Of a DNA stretch of 64,000 nucleotides, positions 25,156-32,226 are shown piece by piece. Position numbers and translations under genes: made by a program. This DNA comes from Flavobacterium sp. UBA6135. Its GTDB lineage: Bacteria > Bacteroidota > Bacteroidia > Flavobacteriales > Flavobacteriaceae. Position 1 is the first letter of the stretch, and each line of letters opens with the position of its first letter. The notes beneath the pieces are model-generated. The model was not told the origin of the DNA. It did no database searches and worked only from the letters and a program-made list of their open reading frames with translations. The stretch lies in contig NZ_DIVJ01000029.1 of the NCBI RefSeq assembly GCF_002428305.1, forward strand, positions 1 through 64,000, given 5' to 3'.

Positions 25156-25311
25156 TTAAATGGATTGGGAGGTTTTTTAGACGCAATTTATTGGAGCAGC
25201 ACAGAAGCATCTGTTAGTACCGTTTTCGGAATCAACTTCTCTGACGGAACTTTAGTTGAGATTCCAAAAAACAGTACGATTGCCAAAACTCGAAAGTGTA
25301 TTTATTTTTAA
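25156..25311 (+). pseudogene. DUF1566/Fib-succ-major-like gene remnant, C-terminal part only
   Basis: The plus strand encodes 51 residues beginning LNGLGGFLDAIYWSSTE and including GINFSDG and a final KTRKCIYF. YWSSTE and the FSDG step are hallmarks of the C-terminal end of DUF1566 / Fibrobacter-type paralogous domains found in many Bacteroidota surface proteins. No start codon or N-terminal part exists; the frame runs back into the flotillin remnant on the opposite strand. A long terminator hairpin follows its stop. It is a 3' fragment. Confidence 0.7.
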
Positions 25312-25328
25312 ATAGAGTTAAATAAGAC

Positions 25329-25382
25329 TAGCATCACACAAATAAGGCCTTCTATTATTTGTGTGATGCTATATGTTTTTTT
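25329..25382 (+). terminator. Long-stem terminator after the DUF1566 remnant
   Basis: TAGCATCACACAAATA (25329-25344) and TATTTGTGTGATGCTA (25356-25371) form a perfect 16-bp stem with an 11-base loop, followed by TATG and seven T. It probably belonged to the intact DUF1566-type gene. Confidence 0.85.
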
Positions 25383-25408
25383 ATTGCTTAAAGAAAAATA
25401 ATCGTACC

Positions 25409-26422
25409 TTAAACCGTACTTACTATTTTGATTTGTTCCAAAATAGCTTCATTTGTGACAGAAAAGGGTTTGTGTTCGCGAATGCACGCATAAACTTCAT
25501 CAAATAAACCATTAAAATTTCCTTTTTGGGAAGGAATTCGTTCTATAATGGTAGTGTTGTTTTCATCAACATAAGTCAATTTTCCCTCTTTGCTTTCCAG
25601 TTCCAATCCAAAATCAGGATGATTCGGAGCCATTCCTGCCATCAATTGATTTTCTTGTTCGTCACAAAAATCTTTGATGAAACTTCCTTTTGTTCCGTGA
25701 ATTATAATTCCCGGCTGAACGTCAAGTGCGTGCAAACTAACGGTTATAAAAGCATTCACCTGATTCTCAAATAAAAGATGCACAAACGCATAATCATCCA
25801 CCAAAGTGCCGTTGCGATACATTCCTTTTTGAACATAATGCTTTTTAGGTTTAACGAAAATGGAAATCGCTTGGTCAATTAAATGCGAACCTAAATCATA
25901 CAAAATGCCGCTTCCGGGCAATTCATTTTCTTTAAATGCTTTCGCACTAATATCGGGGCGAAAGCGATCAAAACGCAAGTGAATTTCAATGATATCTCCT
26001 AATTTCCCCGATTTTATAATTTCTTTTGCAGCACAAATATCACTGCTCCATCGTCGGTTTTGATAAATCAAAAGTTGTTTGTTAACTGATTGGGCTAATG
26101 CTATTAATTCCAAAAATTCTTCAGGTGTAGTTGTTGCAGGTTTTTCTAATAAGACATGTTTTTTAGCTTGCAAAGATTGTTTAGCCAATTCAAAATGCGT
26201 GTTATTGGGCGTATTTACAACTACCAATTCAATCGAATCATCAGCCAAAAGTTCTTTCAGCGAAGCATAACTTTTCACATCCGGAAAATCCTGCTTCGCT
26301 TTTTGATTATTGCGTTCCAAAGCAGCATACAATTCAAACCCCTTATTAGTGGCCAAAAAAGGAGCGTGAAAAATCTTTCCGGAAAACCCGTAGGCTAAAA
26401 GGGCTGTTTTGATGGGGTTCAT
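25409..26422 (-). CDS. Gfo/Idh/MocA family oxidoreductase
   Basis: A 337-residue NAD(P)-dependent dehydrogenase. The Rossmann fold starts ALLAYGFSGKIFHAPF, the EKP signature is in VLLEKPATT (near residue 95), and GSGILYDLGSHLIDQ is the substrate-domain motif. It should oxidise or reduce a sugar or inositol; the substrate is unknown. The C terminus ends at EQIKIVSTV, perhaps ten residues earlier than usual, which may or may not relate to the nearby rearrangement. No pathway partner is adjacent. Confidence 0.9.
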   Translation of the reverse strand: MNPIKTALLAYGFSGKIFHAPFLATNKGFELYAALERNNQKAKQDFPDVKSYASLKELLADDSIELVVVNTPNNTHFELAKQSLQAKKHVLLEKPATTTPEEFLELIALAQSVNKQLLIYQNRRWSSDICAAKEIIKSGKLGDIIEIHLRFDRFRPDISAKAFKENELPGSGILYDLGSHLIDQAISIFVKPKKHYVQKGMYRNGTLVDDYAFVHLLFENQVNAFITVSLHALDVQPGIIIHGTKGSFIKDFCDEQENQLMAGMAPNHPDFGLELESKEGKLTYVDENNTTIIERIPSQKGNFNGLFDEVYACIREHKPFSVTNEAILEQIKIVSTV

Positions 26423-26439
26423 ATTTTAAGGTAATTGTT

Positions 26440-26895
26440 TTATTCTTTTAACTGAACTGTCATTGTGGCAGGGATTTCAAATGTCTTGTTATTAAATGGA
26501 ATTTTAACAACAAGATTAATTGAATTATCATTAATAGATTTAGGAATAAATTCGTAATTAAATTTAGTTAGATTACATGTACCTACTTTTTTTCTTTTTC
26601 CATCTTCAATTTCAAAAATTTCATATTCAGGAATTTCAACATTGTAAGTTTGAAAAAGCATAGCTATATTGTTTTTTTTTCCAACAGTTAGAACATTGTC
26701 ATCAGGGATTCCAATTAGTATTTGAGAATAAAGAAAATTTTCCTCGTAATCATCTAAAGAATCTTTTAAAATTTTATTTTGATTCTTCAAATCTGAGATT
26801 TGTTCTTCTAACTCTTGCACTGTAATAGTATTTTCATTATAATTTTTACAGCTTATCATCATCATTACTAATGCAATCAAGAAAATATTTTTCAT
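26440..26895 (-). CDS. Hypothetical lipoprotein with coiled coil
   Basis: A 151-residue protein with a lipoprotein signal ending in MISC (C16). Residues about 25-50 (VQELEEQISDLKNQNKILKDSLD) form a likely coiled coil, followed by a beta-rich domain of about 95 residues. No family recognised. It lies between an oxidoreductase gene (17 bp) and the DUF3037 gene (25 bp) on the same strand; a shared transcript is possible but no functional link is seen. Confidence 0.7.
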   Translation of the reverse strand: MKNIFLIALVMMMISCKNYNENTITVQELEEQISDLKNQNKILKDSLDDYEENFLYSQILIGIPDDNVLTVGKKNNIAMLFQTYNVEIPEYEIFEIEDGKRKKVGTCNLTKFNYEFIPKSINDNSINLVVKIPFNNKTFEIPATMTVQLKE

Positions 26896-26920
26896 TTTAT
26901 TTATATCTTTTATTTAACAT

Positions 26921-27304
26921 TCACAAAACCAACTCCGCATACAATCTTTCAAAAGTGCTATCTAAATCAAAACTCAAACCCGTATGAGGTCTTGATGTTT
27001 GTATGCTCGAACTCTTCACGGCGGTTAACCATCTAAACCGTTCTGCCATATCAAAAGCAGCAATCGGTCCACCGTCTTTTTTACCGGAACAGATTTTTGA
27101 AAAAGCGTCTAAATTTATTTTTAGTTGGGATAAATCAAATTCAGCATCTAGTAATCGAATTTTTTCATCCGGAATTTCAACCTGAATCCGTAAATATTTT
27201 TGATGTTTACAAAAAACCATCAAACCAATATTAATGAATTCCTCACGTTCCACCCTTGGTACAACGCGGATTACGGCGTACTCATATAAGTGTGGTGCGG
27301 ACAT
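26921..27304 (-). CDS. DUF3037 family protein
   Basis: A 127-residue protein of the DUF3037 family, with conserved YEYAVIRVVPRVEREEFINIG at the start and a C-terminal SRPHTGLSFD. No catalytic motif is known. It overlaps the HipA-like kinase gene by 23 bp, so the two are translationally coupled. This pairing is recurrent in bacteria. It may be a partner, regulator or substrate of the kinase. Confidence 0.85.
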   Translation of the reverse strand: MSAPHLYEYAVIRVVPRVEREEFINIGLMVFCKHQKYLRIQVEIPDEKIRLLDAEFDLSQLKINLDAFSKICSGKKDGGPIAAFDMAERFRWLTAVKSSSIQTSRPHTGLSFDLDSTFERLYAELVL

Positions 27305-28070
27305 CTTGTGCTTGTTTTAAAAATACGGATGCATTGGCCAATCGGATGGACAAAAATTGAAAATAAACTTCTTTTATTTCAGTGGGTGTTATCGTTTGAT
27401 CTTCCCAAAGTAACCACTCTTCCGGAATTTGATTCACAATTTCACGTAAAACTGTATCGTTTAATTTCGATATAAATTCGTTGTTTACTTCCTCCAAACG
27501 ACTCGCTTTCGGTAACAAAACGTGGTCTTTAATCAAGGAAAACGGAGTCAACGCATTGGCTTTCCAATTATCCCACGAATGATGAAAATAAAAAGCCGCA
27601 CCGTGATCAATCAACCAAAGTTCTTTTTTCCAAATCAATAAGTTGGTGTTCTTAAAAGTGCGGTCAACATTGGCAATATATGCGTCTAACCAAACTATTT
27701 TGGAGGCTAAAAGGGCATCACAATCATTCACAGTAGCATCAAAAGTTAATGCTCCCGAAAGAAAATGCAAACCTAAATTCAACCCTTGACTGCCTTGCAA
27801 CAAATCTTGAATTTCCTCATCACCTTCGGTTCGTCCAAAAGCTTCATCGAGAGTAGCAAAAACCAATTCAGGAACAGGTAAACCCAAAAACTTTGCAATT
27901 TGACCACCCAAAAATTCAGCAATCAACGCTTTTACACCGTGACCGGCACCTCGAAATTTTAAAACATACTTAAAATCATCATCGGCTTCAGCCAATGCAG
28001 GCAACGAACCACCTTCTCGTAAAGGAGTAATGTAGCGGGTAACATTTACCGTTCGTAAATTAGTGTGCAT
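27282..28070 (-). CDS. HipA-like kinase family protein
   Basis: A 262-residue protein resembling the kinase core of HipA. Visible features are the ATP-lysine region YVLKFRGAGHGVKA (about 35-48), a catalytic loop ANVDRTFKNTN with D136 and N141, and a metal-binding LIDHG with D155. It lacks the HipA N-terminal subdomain 1 and no HipB-type helix-turn-helix gene is adjacent. Instead it overlaps DUF3037. A protein- or small-molecule kinase role is inferred; a toxin role is possible but not shown. Confidence 0.82.
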   Translation of the reverse strand: MHTNLRTVNVTRYITPLREGGSLPALAEADDDFKYVLKFRGAGHGVKALIAEFLGGQIAKFLGLPVPELVFATLDEAFGRTEGDEEIQDLLQGSQGLNLGLHFLSGALTFDATVNDCDALLASKIVWLDAYIANVDRTFKNTNLLIWKKELWLIDHGAAFYFHHSWDNWKANALTPFSLIKDHVLLPKASRLEEVNNEFISKLNDTVLREIVNQIPEEWLLWEDQTITPTEIKEVYFQFLSIRLANASVFLKQAQDVRTTLI

Positions 28071-28144
28071 AAAATTGGAATTTCAATAACAAAGATAGTG
28101 AAAACAAAACCGCCTCAACGTAACAGACAACCGATAATAGTTAA

Positions 28145-28822
28145 CTATTCATCCAGCAAATCCGGTCGTCTATTCTTCGTATGCTCATACGCTTGATTCT
28201 CACGCCATTTATCAATTTCACCAAAATTCCCACTCAACAAAACATCAGGCACTTTCCAACCTTTGTATTCTGCGGGACGTGTATAAATAGGCCCAGATAA
28301 TAAGTTGTCCTGAAAACTATCTGTCAAAGCCGAAGTTTCATTGCTCAAAACACCCGGAATCAATCGAATAATCGCATCACTCAACACCGCCGCACCCAAT
28401 TCGCCACCCGAAAGCACATAATCACCAATCGAAATTTCTTTCGTAATAAAATGATCGCGAACTCGTTGGTCAACACCTTTATAATGCCCACAAAGAATTA
28501 TAATATTGTGCAACATCGACATCGAATTGGCCATTTTTTGATTCAGCGTTTCGCCATCCGGAGACATATAGATCACCTCGTCATAGTTGCGTTCACTTTT
28601 CAATTTAGCTATGCAATCGTCAATCGGTTGAATCGACATCACCATTCCGGCACCGCCGCCAAACTGATAATCGTCCACACTTTTTTGCTTGTTGGTCGTA
28701 TAATCACGCAAATTATGCACGTGCACTTCCACCAAACCCTTATCAATGGCACGTTTCAAAATCGATGCCTCAAACGGACTCTTCAAAAGTTCAGGCAAAA
28801 CCGTGATAATATCAATTCGCAT
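28145..28822 (-). CDS. trmD: tRNA (guanine37-N1)-methyltransferase TrmD
   Basis: A 225-residue SPOUT methyltransferase that methylates G37 of tRNA from S-adenosylmethionine. MRIDIITVLPELL is the normal N terminus, and the knot motifs ILCGHYKGVDQR and SIGDYVLSGGE are present, followed by the GW/W-rich C-terminal part. The frame is open upstream to 28918, but the ATG at 28822 fits the family. A possible -7 element lies just upstream on the minus strand (28839-28846). It is not in a ribosomal operon here. Confidence 0.96.
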   Translation of the reverse strand: MRIDIITVLPELLKSPFEASILKRAIDKGLVEVHVHNLRDYTTNKQKSVDDYQFGGGAGMVMSIQPIDDCIAKLKSERNYDEVIYMSPDGETLNQKMANSMSMLHNIIILCGHYKGVDQRVRDHFITKEISIGDYVLSGGELGAAVLSDAIIRLIPGVLSNETSALTDSFQDNLLSGPIYTRPAEYKGWKVPDVLLSGNFGEIDKWRENQAYEHTKNRRPDLLDE

Positions 28823-29149
28823 AGATATAATTTTTTGGCAAAAATACTTATTTTTCAGAAGGTATCCTGGCATTTTACTGCAAGTTTTTTTCAAAAAAAG
28901 ATTTGCAAGCCTCAACAAGAGCTCCTAAGTGGCTACACAAAATCAATAAAACTAATTTATTTTTTCAAAAAAGCTTTCCGTTTCAAAAGAAGTTCGTTGA
29001 ACTCTACTTAAAAAAAAGTTAAGTGAAGTAATCTAGACTATGGGATTATGTTTCAAAAGAAATTCAATTTCAACAATCTGCATTTATAAAAATAAGGTTA
29101 ATCAACAATAATATCTTAAATTTGCACCTCAATTAAATAAATCAAATCA
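28823..29149. other. Gene-free region between trmD and the dual immunophilin gene
   Basis: These 327 bases lie between divergent genes. They hold a minus-strand CAAAAATA (TATTTTTG on the minus strand, 28839-28846) before trmD, a plus-strand TAAATTTG (29117-29124) before the immunophilin gene, and a 12-base direct repeat GTTTCAAAAGAA at 28980 and 29050. No tRNA, rRNA or conserved RNA is recognised. Confidence 0.6.
29117..29124 (+). promoter_or_regulatory. -7 element of the dual immunophilin gene
   Basis: TAAATTTG matches TAnnTTTG and lies 25 bases before the ATG. A TTG at the usual distance is missing. Confidence 0.4.
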
Positions 29150-30082
29150 ATGGAAAACGGAATATATGCTAAATTTAATACCACAAAAGGTACCATTTTA
29201 GTAAAATTGACACACGATAAAACACCGGGAACAGTAGGGAACTTTGTTGGCTTGGCCGAAGGACAATTAGAAAACGACGCCAAACCAATGGGAAAACCGT
29301 ATTATGATGGTTTGAAATTTCACAGAGTTATTTCAGACTTCATGATTCAAGGTGGTTGTCCAAAAGGTCAAGGTACAGGAGGACCGGGTTATCAATTTGA
29401 TGATGAATTTCACCCTGATTTACGTCACGATAAACCAGGTGTTTTGTCTATGGCAAATGCAGGACCGGGTTCAAACGGGTCACAATTTTTCATTACGCAC
29501 GTAGCAACTCCTTGGTTAGATAATAAACATTCGGTTTTTGGGAATGTGGTTGAAGGACAAGATATAGTAGATGCCATTACACAAGGCGATGTATTAGAAA
29601 CATTGGAAATCGTTAGAGTAGGTGAGGAAGCTCAAAAATGGAATGCCATCGAAGCTTTCAGAACATTTGAAGGTTCTCGCGAAAAAAGAATTGCCGAAGA
29701 AAAACAAAAAGCTGAAGAAGCATTAGAAAAACTTGCGGCCGGTTTTGAAAAAACTGAAAGTGGTTTGCGTTATAAATTCATTCAAAAAGGAAATGGTAAA
29801 CAAGCTGAAAAAGGTAAAATAGTTTCGGTTCACTATTCAGGTTCGTTAGAAAACGGAATGGTTTTCGATTCTTCTTACAAAAGAAAACAACCTATTGATT
29901 TTACATTAGGAATTGGTCAGGTTATTGAAGGTTGGGACGAAGGCATTCAATTGTTACAAGTTGGTGACAAAGCTCGTTTTGTGATACCTTCTTTCTTGGG
30001 CTACGGTTCTCGTGGTGCCGGAGGTGTAATTCCACCTGATGCAACTTTGATTTTTGATGTAGAATTGATGAATGTAAAGTAA
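29150..30082 (+). CDS. Cyclophilin-FKBP fusion peptidyl-prolyl isomerase
   Basis: A 310-residue protein with two different prolyl isomerase domains. Residues 1-165 are a cyclophilin (FHRVISDFMIQGG, GSNGSQFFIT, LDNKHSVFG). A charged helical linker (about 165-205) follows, then an FKBP (about 215-310: VSVHYSGSLENG, FDSSYKR, VIEGWDEGIQLL, YGSRGAGGVIPP). Such dual-family immunophilins are known from Flavobacterium. There is no signal peptide, so it should act in the cytosol as a folding factor. A terminator with a T14 run follows. Confidence 0.95.
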   Translation: MENGIYAKFNTTKGTILVKLTHDKTPGTVGNFVGLAEGQLENDAKPMGKPYYDGLKFHRVISDFMIQGGCPKGQGTGGPGYQFDDEFHPDLRHDKPGVLSMANAGPGSNGSQFFITHVATPWLDNKHSVFGNVVEGQDIVDAITQGDVLETLEIVRVGEEAQKWNAIEAFRTFEGSREKRIAEEKQKAEEALEKLAAGFEKTESGLRYKFIQKGNGKQAEKGKIVSVHYSGSLENGMVFDSSYKRKQPIDFTLGIGQVIEGWDEGIQLLQVGDKARFVIPSFLGYGSRGAGGVIPPDATLIFDVELMNVK

Positions 30083-30130
30083 AATAGGTAATGGGTTAAT
30101 ATCATTATAATATAAAATTTTATAAAAAAG

Positions 30131-30170
30131 CAAAGTATTCAGAAATAGATGCTTTGTTTTTTTTTTTTTT
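30131..30170 (+). terminator. Terminator after the immunophilin gene
   Basis: CAAAGTAT (30131-30138) pairs with ATGCTTTG (30149-30156), one wobble, followed by 14 consecutive T. The homopolymer may also be a site of slippage. Confidence 0.75.
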
Positions 30171-30213
30171 GGAATAACTTTTGCTTTCGTAACTTTACAG
30201 TCTACATCTAATT

Positions 30214-30759
30214 ATGCGTTATTTTTTATACTTTTTGCTTTTGTTTTCATTTTCCGTTAAAGGACAAGTTATAACCGGTCAACATTGTGGTTATGATTTT
30301 ACTTCCTATTTGGTAGTGAAAGTAAATGAAGTGGGCAAATCGGAAACAATAAAAAATTTACGCATTTCAATCGCCGACAGTTTAGGACGCGAAGTTATCA
30401 ATGTAAACAACTTATTGAGTTGGACAAAACGAAACGAACCTTTAGTTTTTTCAATGAATTATAAAATTGATAAAAATGGAGCTAAAGTTGCTGCCGACAC
30501 TCCCGAAAGCCGATGGTTTTTTCCATTTGCCAAAGAACATTACTTACTATCTGTCACCAATACTTTTAACGCAGAAAATTATTTTTTGAAAATAGAAGAT
30601 ATTGATGGCGATGAAAACGGTGGCAGTTTTCAAACCCAATTAATTCAGCTATATCCTTTTAATATGTATGTGCTTTGTTCGTCAGAAAATGAACGCCAAG
30701 CTCAACAATTTGGTCCTAAAACCAATCGCCCTATTGAAGTGTATTTAGTTAAAAAATAG
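30214..30759 (+). CDS. Hypothetical exported protein
   Basis: A 181-residue protein with a signal peptide (residues 1-17, ending VKG). The mature part is beta-rich and includes GQHCGYDFTSYLVVKV near the start and DIDGDENGG, possibly a metal-binding loop, near residue 130. I recognise no family. It is convergent with the thioredoxin-like gene, 1 bp between their ends. It follows a strong terminator, so it must have its own promoter (TAACTTTA at about 30190 is a weak candidate). Confidence 0.7.
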   Translation: MRYFLYFLLLFSFSVKGQVITGQHCGYDFTSYLVVKVNEVGKSETIKNLRISIADSLGREVINVNNLLSWTKRNEPLVFSMNYKIDKNGAKVAADTPESRWFFPFAKEHYLLSVTNTFNAENYFLKIEDIDGDENGGSFQTQLIQLYPFNMYVLCSSENERQAQQFGPKTNRPIEVYLVKK

Positions 30760-30760
30760 C

Positions 30761-31318
30761 TTAGTCTCTCCATTTAATATTGCACCCAATACTTGGTTTT
30801 TGGTTAGGATTGATAGTGCGGTTGTACAACAAACTATCAATGGCTCCTCTCAAATCACTACCGCTCAAAGGAATGCCGTTTCCTGGTCTTGAATCGTCCA
30901 ATTGTCCTCTGTAAACCAATTTATCTAACGCATCAAATAAAAAGAAATCCGGCGTACAGGTAGCATCGTAGGCTTTTGCAACTTCTTGGGTTTCATCATA
31001 CAAATAAGGAAATTCAAAATTGTTTTCAAAAGCAAATTCGGTCATCAATTCAGGACTGTCAAGAGGTTGGATTTGAATATCGTTACTTGAAATGGCAACA
31101 ATACCAATTCCCTGAACTCTATAATCATTTGCAACTCTGATGATTTCTTCCATAACGTGATGCACAAAAGGGCAATGATTACAAATAAACATCACTAAAA
31201 TTCCTTTTTCGCCTTTAATTTCGTCATAGCTTTTGTGAAATGCCGAATTGGTGTCTTTTAAATTGAATTTTGGAGCAGTAGTTCCAAGCGGTAACATTTT
31301 TGATTCAGTTCTGGCCAT
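30761..31318 (-). CDS. Thioredoxin-like / AhpC-TSA family protein
   Basis: A 185-residue thioredoxin-fold protein. The redox motif is CNHCPFVHH (near residues 46-54), and CTPDFFLFD with cis-proline (about 122-130) and GQLDDSRPGNG are typical of a cytosolic family sometimes annotated as redoxin. No signal peptide. It is likely a thiol reductase or peroxidase, with substrate unknown. It is divergent from csaA. Confidence 0.9.
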   Translation of the reverse strand: MARTESKMLPLGTTAPKFNLKDTNSAFHKSYDEIKGEKGILVMFICNHCPFVHHVMEEIIRVANDYRVQGIGIVAISSNDIQIQPLDSPELMTEFAFENNFEFPYLYDETQEVAKAYDATCTPDFFLFDALDKLVYRGQLDDSRPGNGIPLSGSDLRGAIDSLLYNRTINPNQKPSIGCNIKWRD

Positions 31319-31416
31319 TTTTAAAACAGGTTGATTTTATGCTAAAGTTATGAAAAAGGGCTAACTTTAAATTTCTTTTTTTATAAATTTAACTTCAAAT
31401 ATAAAAAATAGCAATT

Positions 31417-31749
31417 ATGTTAACTTGGGAAGCTTTTGAAAAAGTAGAAATGCGTGTTGGAACCATACTGGAAGTCAATGATTTTCCGGAAGCTCGAAAA
31501 CCGGCTTATCAATTGCATATTGATTTTGGAACCTCTATTGGGATTCTAAAAACATCAGCACAAATTACGAAACGCTATCCAAAAGAGGAATTAGTAAACA
31601 GACAAATTGTTGCCGTTGTAAATTTTCCCAAAAAACAAATTGGAAAATTCATGAGTGAATGTTTGGTTTTAGGTGCAGTAGGTGATGAGGGTGATGTGGT
31701 ATTGCTGCATCCTGATAGTAAAGTTGACAATGGTATGCGGATAGGATAA
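31417..31749 (+). CDS. csaA: tRNA-binding protein CsaA
   Basis: A 110-residue OB-fold tRNA-binding domain protein. WEAFEKVEMRVGTI at the start, PEARKPAYQL and ILKTSAQITKRY in the middle, and FPKKQIGKFMSE are CsaA signatures. CsaA proteins are described as dimeric chaperone-like proteins with tRNA-binding ability. Full length, monocistronic, ended by a terminator shared with the converging DUF3276 gene. Confidence 0.94.
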   Translation: MLTWEAFEKVEMRVGTILEVNDFPEARKPAYQLHIDFGTSIGILKTSAQITKRYPKEELVNRQIVAVVNFPKKQIGKFMSECLVLGAVGDEGDVVLLHPDSKVDNGMRIG

Positions 31750-31754
31750 AAAAA

Positions 31755-31785
31755 ATCCCCGAAATTTTCGGGGATACTTTTTTAA
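31755..31785. terminator. Bidirectional terminator between csaA and the DUF3276 gene
   Basis: ATCCCCGAAA (31755-31764) and TTTCGGGGAT (31766-31775) form a GC-rich hairpin with A runs before and T runs after, so it can act on both converging genes. Confidence 0.85.
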
Positions 31786-32162
31786 ATATCGTCAAAATCA
31801 ATATCGGTATAGCTTGATTTTGTTGCATTTTCTGAAGTTGGTTCTTCATCAGTAGCGAACTCTTTTTTAAAGTCTTTCTGGTGTCTTTCAGAGATTACTT
31901 CTTCTCCTTTGTTCTCTAAAACAAAAGTGGTCATTTCGTCAAGTATTTCTTTAAACGCTGCAAAATCTTCTTTATATAAATAGATTTTGTGTTTTTTAAA
32001 ATGGAATGAACCATCTTCTTCTGTGAATTTTTTACTTTCAGTAATGGTGATGTAATAGTCATCCGCTTTTGTTGAACGTACATCGAAGAAATAAGTTCTT
32101 CTTCCTGCTCTTAAAACTTTAGAAAAAATTTCGTCTTTTTCTAACATTTCATTTTCTCTCAT
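31782..32162 (-). CDS. DUF3276 / PUR family nucleic-acid-binding protein
   Basis: A 126-residue protein of the bacterial PUR-alpha-like family. The conserved core is RAGRRTYFFDVRSTKADDYY at about 19-38 and a following FHFKKHKIYLYKEDF, a beta-beta-beta-beta-alpha repeat. An acidic tail rich in Glu and Asp follows (about 95-126). Relatives bind single-stranded DNA or RNA; a transcriptional or RNA role in Bacteroidota is plausible but not shown. Cytosolic, monocistronic. Confidence 0.9.
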   Translation of the reverse strand: MRENEMLEKDEIFSKVLRAGRRTYFFDVRSTKADDYYITITESKKFTEEDGSFHFKKHKIYLYKEDFAAFKEILDEMTTFVLENKGEEVISERHQKDFKKEFATDEEPTSENATKSSYTDIDFDDI

Positions 32163-32226
32163 AATCTTTCTGTCAATTAATTTGTGTTAACCAAAAATCT
32201 AAAAAATAAATGAATAAACAAAAAAA

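Noticed and set aside
28451..29011. Long plus-strand frame overlapping trmD
   Set aside because: It runs antisense through the conserved trmD gene, has no recognisable protein motif, and its Phe/Lys-rich composition is what the complement of trmD gives.
28823..29149. Possible tRNA or small RNA in the largest gap
   Set aside because: No cloverleaf, T-loop or conserved RNA motif was found; the gap is explained by two divergent promoters.
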